From the NCBI RefSeq assembly GCF_021538895.1, contig NZ_JADDRL010000028.1:30127-94126 (forward strand): a DNA stretch of 64,000 nucleotides, given 5' to 3'. The notes beneath the pieces are model-generated. The model saw only the letters and a list, made by a program, of their open reading frames with translations, was not told where the DNA came from and ran no database searches. Source of the DNA: Streptomyces olivochromogenes. Lineage in GTDB: Bacteria > Actinomycetota > Actinomycetes > Streptomycetales > Streptomycetaceae. A program made the translations under genes and the position numbers. This document shows, piece after piece, positions 44,578-53,515 of the stretch (its first letter is position 1; every line of letters begins with the position of its first letter).

Positions 44578-45789
44578 TCAGGGGACGAGCTTCAGCAGCT
44601 TGTTCGGGGAGCCCGAGCCGATGCCGGTGAGGACGCCGCTGGTGGCCCCGTTGACCAGGGCGGAGGCGACGGTCGCCGGGGAGGAGCCGGGGTGGGCCGT
44701 CAGGTAGAGCGCCGCCGCGCCGGAGACGTGCGGGGCGGCGAAGGACGTCCCGTTGCCGGTGTACGTGGCAGTGTCGGACGAGTTCCAGGCCGCCGTGATG
44801 CCGGAGCCGGGGGCGAAGAGGTCCACCCTCGAGCCGTAGTTGGAGTAGCTGGCCCGCGCGTCCGAGCTGGTGGTCGCGCCGACGGTGATCGCGGTGGCGA
44901 CCCGGGCCGGGGAGTAGGCCGACGCCAGGGCGCCGGAGTTGCCGGCGGCGATGGAGTAGGTGACCCCAGAGGCGATGGAGTTCTTCACCGCGGTGTCGAG
45001 CGTGGTGCTGGCGCTGCCGCCGAGGGAGACGTTGGCGACGGAGTCGGCGACGTGGTTGGCGGTGATCCAGTCGACCCCGGCGATGACCCCCGAGGTCGTG
45101 CCCGAGCCGTCGTTGCCGAGTACCCGCACCGCGACGACCTTCGCCTTCTTGGCCACGCCGTAGGTGGTGCCGGCCGCGACGGTGGCGACGAACGTGCCGT
45201 GCCCGTAGCCGTCCTGGGCGGTGGCGTCGTTGTCGACGAAGTCCCAGCCGTAGGAGGCGCGGCCGGCGATGTCCTGGTGGGTGATGCGCACGCCGGTGTC
45301 CAGGACGTAGATGGTCGCCCCGCCGCCAGCGGTGTCCGGGTAGGTGTAGGTGCCGCTCAGCGGGAGGCTGGTCTGGTCGATGCGGTCCAGGCCCCACGGC
45401 GCGGAGCTCTGGGTGCCGAGCGTGTGGACCACCTGGTCCTGCTCGACGGAGGCGACGTCGGGGTCGGCGGCCAGCCGACGGGCCTCCTCGGCGCTGAGGC
45501 TCGCGGTGTAGCCGTTGAGCGCGGAGCCGAAGGTCCGCTTCACTTTGCCGCCGTACTCGGAGATCAGATTCTTCCCCTTGGCGGCGCTCGCCTTGAAGCC
45601 GGCGTCCTTCTTGAGGGTGACGATGTAGCTTCCGGGTACGGCGGCGGCGGAGTTCGCCTCCAGCACGACGCCCTCGGCCGGCGCCGCCTGCGCGGGTATC
45701 GCGGCGAGGGTGCCGACGACGGTCGCCGCGGCGGCCGTCGCCGCGAGTAACGCGGCGATCCGCCCCTTCAGTCTGTGGATTGCTGCCAT
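44578..45789 (-). CDS. Secreted subtilisin-like serine protease (S8)
   Basis: A 403-residue pre-pro-protease. A signal peptide (RIAALLAATAAAATVVGTLA ending AQA) is followed by an inhibitor_I9 propeptide (PGSYIVTLKKDAGFKASAAK and ADPDVASVEQDQVV). The S8 domain contains the catalytic Asp in VLDTGV (about residue 164), His in DGYGHGTFVATVAAG (about 196) and Ser in GNGTSFAAPHVSGAAA (about 349), with the oxyanion asparagine in SIAAGNSG. This is the proteinase K-like group. GAGGAGG precedes ATG 45789. It should mature by self-cleavage outside the cell. It is divergent from the RHS remnant. Confidence 0.95.
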   Translation of the reverse strand: MAAIHRLKGRIAALLAATAAAATVVGTLAAIPAQAAPAEGVVLEANSAAAVPGSYIVTLKKDAGFKASAAKGKNLISEYGGKVKRTFGSALNGYTASLSAEEARRLAADPDVASVEQDQVVHTLGTQSSAPWGLDRIDQTSLPLSGTYTYPDTAGGGATIYVLDTGVRITHQDIAGRASYGWDFVDNDATAQDGYGHGTFVATVAAGTTYGVAKKAKVVAVRVLGNDGSGTTSGVIAGVDWITANHVADSVANVSLGGSASTTLDTAVKNSIASGVTYSIAAGNSGALASAYSPARVATAITVGATTSSDARASYSNYGSRVDLFAPGSGITAAWNSSDTATYTGNGTSFAAPHVSGAAALYLTAHPGSSPATVASALVNGATSGVLTGIGSGSPNKLLKLVP

Positions 45790-46047
45790 CAGGAATGGTC
45801 CTCCTCGATCAGGCACACGCCGCGGGTACGGCGTGCGCTGAACCGGTGGCGACACACGGGTCGGTGCCGTGGAGTGACCATCCGTCAACGGCGTGCGACG
45901 GAGCAAGGGATCCCACGGGATGTCATGCACAAGCCATGCGGGGCCATTCGGCCGTTGCCCCGCGGCAACACAACGCGCCCCGCGTTGCGGGTTCGTGAAG
46001 TCCGCCGGGGCGAGGCGGCCGGTCTGTCCGGGGGAGGGACAGCACCT

Positions 46048-49000
46048 GTGAGCCAGCGTGGGAGCCAGACCCCGAACGTTCAGATCAGTTACCAGTTGGC
46101 CGTCGGAGAACAGCCGACGGCGGTGACCGTTCAGTCCCTGCGGGACGACGGCCGCTACGACAGCCAGGTCACGCTCTACGACGGGCTGCTGCGGACCATC
46201 CAGACCCAGAGCCCCGCTATAGGCGCGGGCCGGATCATCACCGGCACCAAGTACAACGACCACGGCCTGGCCGCCGAGGAACAGGGCTCGTACCTGGCCG
46301 CAGGCACCCCGCAGCCCAGCCAGTTCAAGCCCAAGAGCGAACTGATCATCCCCAGTTCGAGCACCACCGCCTACGACGGCCTGGAACGCCCCGTCAAGGT
46401 CACCACCGTCCACAGCGGCACCCCGGTCTACTCCAGCACCACCCAGTACGGCGACGACTACACCCTCAGCAAGCCCGCCGGCGGCGCCGCGCCGCCCACC
46501 AAGACCTCAACGGACGCCCTCGGCCGCGTCGTCCGCATCCAGCACTACACGAAGTTGGACCTGTCCCAGTGGCGGGACACCGCCTACCACTACGACCCCC
46601 GGGGCCACCTCCTCGACGTCACCGACGAGGCCGGCAACCAGTGGACCTACCACTACGACGCCCGCGGCCGCCTGCTGGACCAGACGGACCCCGACACCGG
46701 GACCTCCGCTTTCGACTACGACGACCTCGACCGCCGCACCATGGCCAAGGACGCTAACCAGAAGGCTGTCTACACCCAGTACGACGCTCTCGGCCGGATC
46801 AAGGCCACCCGCGAGGGCAGCGCCGACGCCGCCCCCACGCGTGAGTGGACCTACGACACGGTGCCCGGCGCGCTCGGACACCTTGCCTCCACCATCCGGC
46901 ACGACGCCAGCGGCGACTACACCACCCAGATTACCGGCTACACCACCGACTACCAACCCACCGGCCGTGAGGTGACGATCCCCGACAACAACCTCACCAA
47001 GGGTCTGGCCAAGACGTACACGTACGCCTACACCTACACCCCGACCGGCAAGCCCCTCACGGCCACGCTTCCCGACACCGCCGGCGGCCTCGCGAAGGAG
47101 ACCGTCTACACCCGCTACAACCAATACGGCCTTCCCGTCTCGCTCTCCGGGCTGTCCTGGTACACCGCGGACATCAGCTACTCGCCCTATGGCGAGGCCC
47201 TGCAGACGGTGAGCGGACCGCAGTCATACCGGGTGTGGACGACGAACTTCGTCGACGAACACACCGGCCGGCTGCAGCGCACCGTCTGGGACCGGGAGAC
47301 CGCTGGTCCCAGCCGCGTCGCCGACACCCACTACTCGTACGACACCGTCGGCAATGTCTCCTCCGTCGCCACCCAGACCGAAACGGCCACCGCCAAGGCC
47401 TGGGACACCCAGTGCTTCACCTACGACCAGCTGGGTGAGATGGTGCACGCCTGGACCTCGAACCTGACGCCCAACGGCGGCTACACCGGCTGCAAGGCCG
47501 CCAACGGCAGCACCTGGGGCTACACCACCACGGGACAGCGCTCCTCCGGACCCATCGCCAACGCCCCCGACGCCCAGTCCGACGCCACCGCACCCGACGA
47601 CGCGCTCAAGACGTCATTGGGGAACGCAGCCCCCGATACCACCACGGTCGCCACCGGTAGCGCCACGACCTACTGGGACTCCTACACCTTCGACGCGATC
47701 GGCAACCGCGCGACCCAGGTACAGCACGCCACCGGCAGCGGGCTGAACACCGCCCAGGACATCACCCGCACTTATGGCTACGGCAAGAACAACACCGCCG
47801 GCAGCACACCCGCCCTCCTCCAGCCGCACACCCTGACCCAGACCACGGCCGTCCAGGGCAGCGGTGATCCCACCAGCAAGAGCTACGTCTACGACGCCGC
47901 TGGCAACACCACCGACCGGCCTGACCGGGACCTGCACTGGACCGCGGAGGAGAAGCTCGACACCGCCACCGCGAACGGGTCCACCACCCGGTACGTCTAT
48001 GACGCCGACGGCAACCGCCTGCTCCAGCACTCGGACTCCGGCACCACGCTCTACCTGGGCGAGACCGAGATCACGACCGACGCGGCAGGCACAGCCGTCA
48101 ATGCCACCCGTTCCTACGGCCTCGCCGGTGCGCCCTCGGCCGTCCGCACCACCAACGGCACCAGCACCGCCCACAAGCTCAGCGTGCTGCTCACCGATCG
48201 TCTCGGCAGCGCGACCACCGCTGTCGAACTGGGCAAGGGCCAGACGGTCACCCGCCGTGCCTTCAAGCCCTACGGCGAGACCCGCGGCGCCAAGCCGTCC
48301 ACTTGGCCGAACCAGCACTCCTACCTCGGTGTCGGCATCGACGACACCAACACCGGGCTGACCCATCTGGGCGCCCGCGAGTACGACCAGTCCACCGGCC
48401 GCTTCATCTCCGCCGACCCGGTGATCGACATCACCGACCCGCTCCAGATGAACGGCTACGCCTACAGCAACAACAGTCCGGTCACCAAGAGCGACCCGAC
48501 CGGCCTGTGCCCGAAGGACATCTGCGACGGCTACGGCCAGTTCAACGGCGGAGGCGGGGGCGGGGGCGGAAGCGAGGACGCCACCGAGCAGGGCAGCAAG
48601 ACCGTTGTGCGCAACGAGGGCAAATCCAACGTGGAAACCAATTGCGCCGTCGCGAAGTCCAACGCTCATGACGCTGCCGTATGCGCCAGCGGGTTCTCGG
48701 CCCAGCAATGGGCCCTGAAACACAAGATCGACGGGTACGTCACGGTCGATATCGGCGACGGAGGAAGTCTCGCCAACCTGATTCCGGGCGCCAAGGCGGA
48801 TGGATCCGGCAACGTCGGATATGCCGACGTCGTTCTCTGGACGAAGGACCGGGTCTACATCTGGGAGGTCAAACCGAACGCCAGCGTGAAACCGGACCCG
48901 GCGAACAAGAAGGCGGTGGACGCGAGCAACTACGCCTTCAAGAAGGGGGTGGAGCAGCTCGACCGCTATGTCGAGAAGCTCCAGGACGTCCTTGACGACG

Positions 49001-49398
49001 CCGGCGACGAAAGGGAAGTGCGGAAGGGCCCGAAGATCGGGGACGCGGCATTCGTCTACGGCACCAAGGGCAGAGGCCGGGTCTGGTCCCGCGACGACTA
49101 CCCGGGCATGCGCTACTACGGTACCGACCGGGACGACGACAAGAAGAAGGCGACCCCCAGCCCTAGTCCCGGACCGGGCACGAGCGCGGCACCCAGGTCC
49201 ACGGCGGAGCCGACTGCCACGCCCACTCCTTCCGCCACCGGCTTCTACAGCACGGCCCCGCCAGGGGAGCGCTCCTGGCTGGGAAGCGAGGTCGGCCTGG
49301 TGACCAGCGCGTTCACCGGAACCGCCTTCGTCCTGGGGACGCCATACGAAGCCACTGTGGGCGCAGCATCCGTCGTACTCTACGAACTGACCGCCTGA
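46048..49398 (+). CDS. 5'-truncated RHS-repeat toxin with PD-(D/E)XK-like tip
   Basis: 1116 residues from GTG 46048, which has GGGGGAGGG upstream; earlier sequence in the same frame is not RHS-like. YD/RHS repeats run to about residue 760, and the RHS core follows (GVGIDDTNTGLTHLGAREYD, QSTGRFISADPV). The variable tip begins after SDPTGL with a glycine run. At about residues 920-945 it has GNVGYADVVLW then RVYIWEVKPN, a D...E-x-K arrangement typical of PD-(D/E)XK nucleases. A hydrophobic end follows. Normal RHS toxins carry a signal peptide and N-terminal domains that are missing, so this is either an orphan tip or a pseudogene. An immunity-like gene follows 23 bases later. Confidence 0.75.
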   Translation: MSQRGSQTPNVQISYQLAVGEQPTAVTVQSLRDDGRYDSQVTLYDGLLRTIQTQSPAIGAGRIITGTKYNDHGLAAEEQGSYLAAGTPQPSQFKPKSELIIPSSSTTAYDGLERPVKVTTVHSGTPVYSSTTQYGDDYTLSKPAGGAAPPTKTSTDALGRVVRIQHYTKLDLSQWRDTAYHYDPRGHLLDVTDEAGNQWTYHYDARGRLLDQTDPDTGTSAFDYDDLDRRTMAKDANQKAVYTQYDALGRIKATREGSADAAPTREWTYDTVPGALGHLASTIRHDASGDYTTQITGYTTDYQPTGREVTIPDNNLTKGLAKTYTYAYTYTPTGKPLTATLPDTAGGLAKETVYTRYNQYGLPVSLSGLSWYTADISYSPYGEALQTVSGPQSYRVWTTNFVDEHTGRLQRTVWDRETAGPSRVADTHYSYDTVGNVSSVATQTETATAKAWDTQCFTYDQLGEMVHAWTSNLTPNGGYTGCKAANGSTWGYTTTGQRSSGPIANAPDAQSDATAPDDALKTSLGNAAPDTTTVATGSATTYWDSYTFDAIGNRATQVQHATGSGLNTAQDITRTYGYGKNNTAGSTPALLQPHTLTQTTAVQGSGDPTSKSYVYDAAGNTTDRPDRDLHWTAEEKLDTATANGSTTRYVYDADGNRLLQHSDSGTTLYLGETEITTDAAGTAVNATRSYGLAGAPSAVRTTNGTSTAHKLSVLLTDRLGSATTAVELGKGQTVTRRAFKPYGETRGAKPSTWPNQHSYLGVGIDDTNTGLTHLGAREYDQSTGRFISADPVIDITDPLQMNGYAYSNNSPVTKSDPTGLCPKDICDGYGQFNGGGGGGGGSEDATEQGSKTVVRNEGKSNVETNCAVAKSNAHDAAVCASGFSAQQWALKHKIDGYVTVDIGDGGSLANLIPGAKADGSGNVGYADVVLWTKDRVYIWEVKPNASVKPDPANKKAVDASNYAFKKGVEQLDRYVEKLQDVLDDAGDEREVRKGPKIGDAAFVYGTKGRGRVWSRDDYPGMRYYGTDRDDDKKKATPSPSPGPGTSAAPRSTAEPTATPTPSATGFYSTAPPGERSWLGSEVGLVTSAFTGTAFVLGTPYEATVGAASVVLYELTA

Positions 49399-49421
49399 GC
49401 GTCGTCGGAGTAAGGATCGGC

Positions 49422-50243
49422 ATGGACCTGCACATCTGCGCGTCACTCGACGCGTCAACTGCCGGCGGCACCGGGAACGCCGTCGCTGGCTGGTTCGGAG
49501 AAGCGCTCTCCGGGCTCGTGCCGGAGCTGTGGCAACGTGAAGAGCAGGGCGATCAGGTGTCGTCCCTGGCGACCACGCAGAAGGACGAACAGAGCCGGGA
49601 CGAAAGGTTTGAGCCGGTCTCGCAGAACTGGCCGAGCATGAAGCTCTCGCTGCACGACGGTCCGGAAACCGCTGACGTGCTGTTTTTCGTCACCGGCGGG
49701 GACGGGCCGGTCTGCCACATCAACGGCAGCAGCATCTCTGTGCGTCGACCCAATATGGAGCTGTCGATCAAGCTCGACTCCGCTGTGTGCGGCACGGACG
49801 CCGACCGTGGCTCACGGATCGTGGATTTCCTGGCGGCTAGCCTGAACGACGTCAACCCGGCGTTCGGCCGCGTCGACTCCACGGGGCCATGGGACGCCCA
49901 CACGAACCTCGACGCAGTGCTGCGCCGACGCGTCCGCCGTTCCGTCAACGAGGCGCGCACCTTCCTGCGCGGCTACTCCTGGATCACCGTCTGCCCCGAA
50001 GAGCTGAGTCGGCGCCTGGGCGGCCCCTCCGCGCTCGCCGCGAGCGGGGCCTTCTCGCGCGTTGTTCCACTGGCGGCGGGTGGTGTGGTACTTCAGGCGA
50101 CCGAGACGCTCACCGGCTTCACCGACGACGCCCTGCGCAGGGTCTTCCGAGCCCTGGCCCCGGTTCTGCCCCCGGGGATGCCCCAGTATGACCCCGCCGA
50201 CCCGAACGTCCGCTACATCCCGGAGGACGCCAGCACCGTGTGA
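49422..50243 (+). CDS. Probable immunity protein for the RHS toxin
   Basis: A 273-residue cytosolic protein from ATG 49422 with AAGGA upstream, 23 bases after the RHS stop, where immunity genes normally sit. Its C-terminal half (LRGYSWITVCPEELSRRLGG; GGVVLQATETLTGF; VFRALAPVLPPGMPQYDP) resembles polymorphic-toxin immunity proteins of the DUF3396/type VI immunity kind. Sequence similarity alone is modest; position is the stronger argument. It would bind and block the upstream tip domain. Confidence 0.6.
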   Translation: MDLHICASLDASTAGGTGNAVAGWFGEALSGLVPELWQREEQGDQVSSLATTQKDEQSRDERFEPVSQNWPSMKLSLHDGPETADVLFFVTGGDGPVCHINGSSISVRRPNMELSIKLDSAVCGTDADRGSRIVDFLAASLNDVNPAFGRVDSTGPWDAHTNLDAVLRRRVRRSVNEARTFLRGYSWITVCPEELSRRLGGPSALAASGAFSRVVPLAAGGVVLQATETLTGFTDDALRRVFRALAPVLPPGMPQYDPADPNVRYIPEDASTV

Positions 50244-50296
50244 GCCGCGGGCTCAGTCCCACCAGAACTGCCACTCCCGGCGGGTCATGAGCTGCT

Positions 50297-50472
50297 CTGA
50301 AGCTGTACACGAAGCGGTACACCGCGGAGTTCAAGCGGGACGCGATCGCACTCGTCGACTCCATGGGCCGGGCGGTTACTGAGGTCACCCGGGAGCTCGG
50401 GTCGAGTCCAGAGTCGCTGCGCAACTGGTACCGCCAGGCGAAGGTCGACCGAGGCGAAGGTCGACCCGGCGG
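50297..50472 (+). mobile_element. IS3-family OrfA N-terminal fragment
   Basis: Reads KLYTKRYTAEFKRDAIALVD, SMGRAVTEVTRELGSSPESL and RNWYRQAKVDRGEGRPG, the helix-turn-helix start of an OrfA different from the other two here. The ATG is degraded to CTG, and similarity ends near 50472. Remnant only. Confidence 0.65.
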
Positions 50473-50568
50473 GCGTGGGAGCAGGCGCCCGTCGCGGATG
50501 TCGGCGTGGGTTCCAACCAATACACCCTCGACCGTGCTTGGCATTTGCGCCGTGTCTCTGCGCTGCGG

Positions 50569-50856
50569 TCAGCTGGCCTTGGGGTGTTCGTACGCCTGGC
50601 GCGCTTCCTCCAGTACGGCTCGCCAGGATGTGATGTCGGGTCTGCGGCGCAGCAGGGTCCGTCGTTCGCGTTCGGTCATGCCGCCCCACACGCCGAACTC
50701 GATGCGGTTGTCGAGGGCTTCGGCGAGGCACTCGGTGCGTACCAGGCACCCATGGCACAGCGTCTTGGCCCGGTTCTGCTGGGCTCCCTGGACGAACAGC
50801 TCGTCCGGTTCGGCACTGCGGCAGGCCGCGCTCTCCATCCATTCGCCGCTGGTCAT
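50569..50856 (-). CDS. WhiB-family iron-sulfur transcription factor (second copy)
   Basis: A 95-residue protein with cysteines at about 12, 34, 37 and 43 (C-x21-C-x2-C-x5-C), FGVWGGMTERERR and a C-terminal basic/acidic helix. Spacing matches the paralogue at 10525-10818, and the two share ECLAEALDN and GVWGGMTERERR, though their C-termini differ. GAGGAGAAA precedes ATG 50856. It stands alone between IS3 fragments. Confidence 0.92.
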   Translation of the reverse strand: MTSGEWMESAACRSAEPDELFVQGAQQNRAKTLCHGCLVRTECLAEALDNRIEFGVWGGMTERERRTLLRRRPDITSWRAVLEEARQAYEHPKAS

Positions 50857-51051
50857 GGCTTTCTCCTCAGCATCCGTAACGACCCTACGCTGTCCTACGT
50901 ATGGAACGATCGCCAGGCCTCAAGGCAGTCACGGTCTTGTGCGAAGACCCGGGGTGCCGCGGCGTGGGCCGTCGTCCGCCCATGCGCCAGGCCAACGCGT
51001 CGGGTTCTCGAACAGGTGTGATCTGCTGGGAGGTCAGCTGGAGCCTCCCTC

Positions 51052-52383
51052 TGAGTGGTGGACACGCTGATACTGGATCTGCTTGATCCGGAGGAAGCGA
51101 GAAGACCGCCGATGGCGATGAAGGACTACTCGGACGAGTTCAAGGCCGATGCCGTGGCCTTGTACGAGTCCACGCCCGGGGCGACGTACAAGAGCATCGC
51201 CGCTGACCTGGGCATCAACCGGGCCACTCTGCGGGAGTGGGTTCTGCGGGACCGTGAACGCCGTGGTGCTGGCCCTGTGGGCCGGGCTGGGGCCAGGAAG
51301 ACTCCGGCTGGTTCCGGGCAGGCGGCGTCGGCCGCCGATCCCGACGAGCGGATCCGGCAGCTGGAGGCCCGGGTCGCCGAGCTGGAAGCGAGTGAGCGGA
51401 AGCTTGCGACCGAGCGGGACATACTCCGCAAGGCGGCCAAATATTTCGCGGGAGAGACCAACTGGTGAGGAGCCGCTTCCAGTTCGTCGAAGACCACCGG
51501 GACGCCTTCGACGTGAAGCGGCTCTGCCAGGTCCTGGGCGTGAACCGTTCCGGCTACTACAAGTGGCTGGCCGGCAGGCAGGCAAGGGCGGCGAGGCAGC
51601 GGGACGACCAGCTCCTGGCCGAGCGGATCCGCCAGGTCCACGCGGACTCCGGTGGTGCCTACGGATCCCCGCGGGTGACCGCCGAACTCCGCGACGCCGG
51701 GGTGCTGGTCAACGAGAAGAGGGTCGCCCGCGTGCTGCGCGAGTACGCGATCACCGGGATCCGCCTGCGCAGACGGGTCCGCACTACCGTCGTGGACCCG
51801 GCATCACCGTTGGTGCCGGACCTGTTCCAGCGGGACTTCACCGCCCCTGAGCCCAATCTGAAATACATGGGCGACATCACGTATCTTCCGCTTGCCGGAG
51901 GGGAGTTCCTCTATCTGGCGACCGTGCTGGACTGCTTCAGCCGCAAGGTCGTCGGCTGGTCCATCGCCGACCACATGCGCACCAGCCTGGTGCAGGACGC
52001 CCTGCGGATGGCGGCCGCGACCCGCGGTGGCCTGGACGGGGCGCTGTTCCACTCCGACCACGGGGCGCAATACGGCTCCAGGGCCTTCGCCGACCTCTGC
52101 GACCAGCTCAAAGTGACCAGGTCGATGGGCGGGGTCGGCACGATTGCGGACAACGCGGCCTGCGAGAGCTTCCACGCCTCCCTGAAACGCGAGACCCTTC
52201 AGAGCGCCCACGACTATGGCGACGCCGCCACCTGCAGAAGAACGGTCTTCGCCTGGCTGACCGCTACAACACCCGCCGTCGGCACTCCGCCAATAGCCAC
52301 CTCAGCCCCAACGAATACGAACGCCGACACCACACCGCTAAGCTCACGTTCGCCGCGTGGTCAAAGACGCGTGTCCACCATCA
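51052..52383 (+). mobile_element. IS3-family element with inverted-repeat ends
   Basis: The left end TGAGTGGTGGACACGC (51052-51067) and the right end, read on the other strand, TGATGGTGGACACGC (52383-52369) are near-perfect terminal inverted repeats differing by one G. The element is 1.33 kb and holds OrfA and OrfB in the usual overlapping layout. I could not see a clear target duplication. OrfB has a one-base loss near its end, so the copy is probably inactive unless the shift is tolerated. Confidence 0.75.
51112..51468 (+). CDS. IS3 OrfA
   Basis: 118 residues from MAMKDYSDEFKADAVALYES with the helix-turn-helix SIAADLGINRATLREWVLRD and the coiled-coil end IRQLEARVAELEASERKLAT, RDILRKAAKYFAGETNW. 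The stop overlaps OrfB's ATG-region start at 51465, where the fused transposase is made by -1 frameshifting in this family. No defects seen. Confidence 0.85.
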   Translation: MAMKDYSDEFKADAVALYESTPGATYKSIAADLGINRATLREWVLRDRERRGAGPVGRAGARKTPAGSGQAASAADPDERIRQLEARVAELEASERKLATERDILRKAAKYFAGETNW

Positions 52384-52388
52384 CGGGT
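51465..52388 (+). pseudogene. IS3 OrfB (DDE transposase), frameshifted near its C-terminus
   Basis: Contains the HTH_21 start (FQFVEDHRDAFDVKRLCQVL), the rve core with YMGDITYLPLAGGEFLYLAT (first D), FHSDHGAQYGS (second D) and DNAACESFHASLKRETLQ (E). After VFAWLT near 52260 one base is missing; the family ending RYNTRRRHSANSHLSPNEYE continues in the next frame to a stop at 52388. Read without the shift, the protein would run to 53519 as nonsense. Confidence 0.8.
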
Positions 52389-52610
52389 GAAGGCCCGTCG
52401 CAGGTGCAGGCGCCGCCTCGTACACCGTCTTGTCGCACTCGTCATGGTGGTGCCGTACCAGCGGCCGCTTTGACGGGGCGACCGATGTGGGCGGGGCGGG
52501 AGGCTGGTCGGCTCCGGACCGGGCGGTGGCCCGGAGCTACTTGTCCACGACGGCGGAGGCGATCTCGTCATCGGCCTCACCGATCACTCGGACAGCGATG
52601 CCCCGACGGT

Positions 52611-52708
52611 GTCACGCGCCCGAACTACCCGCCGCCGATGGCTCATCGCGTGTCATCCGGCGCGACCGCCTTGGCGGCCTCATCTACGAGTACGCACAGG
52701 TCGCATAG
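52611..52708 (+). pseudogene. Transposase C-terminal scrap
   Basis: The frame ending at 52708 reads SSRVIRRDRLGGLIYEYAQV A, a tail typical of streptomycete integrase-core transposases. Nothing recognisable precedes it between 52389 and 52610, so the rest is lost. The region to 52766 holds no other gene. Confidence 0.35.
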
Positions 52709-52766
52709 GGTGACGGGATTGTCGGCACGCACAGGCTCGGGACTACCAACAAGAGGTGAGCCGACG

Positions 52767-53327
52767 TCAACTCGAGCGCTCCCGCCATTTTATCCGGCTG
52801 AGACCGAAATTCTCCTCGCCAACTTTTCGAACCTTATCCAATACCTGAATCCACGCCCCGCCGAGCGTTCTGTACTGCTCCTCGGAATCGGCCTGGACCA
52901 ACTGCAGGACAACCCTCGCCGCATTGATCAATACGGCGTAGAGCTCCTCTCCGAGAACCAGTCGGTGCAGCTCACAGTCCTCGAATACCTGCGTAAGGGG
53001 AAACAGTTCTCCATCCTGAAGAAAAGGCTCTTGCGTTGCGTCCCTCCCTCTTCTGACGCGATTCAGGTCGGTTGTGATTCTCACGAGCCGGGTGACGATG
53101 TCATTGAAGAGCCGGAACCGGTCCTCCAGTACCCGGTCTTCAAACGCCGAACGACTTTCCAGGTGGAGCTCTCGCTCCCGGAATGCAAGGGAGATCCCTT
53201 TCTCTACAAACCGGTCAATGATCAAGCGGATGATGTAGAGCAGCCCCGCGCCTGCGGCCAGTCCGGCGACGACCGGAAGGCTGTGGTCTGCGAGCCATCT
53301 GAGCAGTGTGTCGATGTCCGCCTCCAT
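52767..53327 (-). CDS. Membrane-anchored cytosolic helical protein
   Basis: 186 residues from ATG 53327 (MEADIDTLLRWLADHSLPVV). A single helix, AGLAAGAGLLYIIRLII, is followed by a charged, mainly helical domain (RERELHLESRSAFEDRVLED; FNDIVTRLVRITTDLNRVRR). The start lacks a clear ribosome site, but earlier residues look like translated intergenic sequence. It is 188 bases downstream of the 704-residue membrane protein in the same direction and may belong to the same transcription unit. Family unknown. Confidence 0.55.
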   Translation of the reverse strand: MEADIDTLLRWLADHSLPVVAGLAAGAGLLYIIRLIIDRFVEKGISLAFRERELHLESRSAFEDRVLEDRFRLFNDIVTRLVRITTDLNRVRRGRDATQEPFLQDGELFPLTQVFEDCELHRLVLGEELYAVLINAARVVLQLVQADSEEQYRTLGGAWIQVLDKVRKVGEENFGLSRIKWRERSS

Positions 53328-53515
53328 CAGAGTCAGGTCATGAGTACCGGCGTGAACCGGATGTCGGGGCGGCCGAGCAGAGTGAAGTTGCCAAGTCCCG
53401 CGGCCGCCTCGGCTGGTCCCACTGGCGACGCACCCACCGAGCCCGCGTCCAAGCCAGCCATTACCGCAGGCAAGCAGCGAATCGGGCATGGAGATCACTA
53501 TCTACAGCTGGAGTA

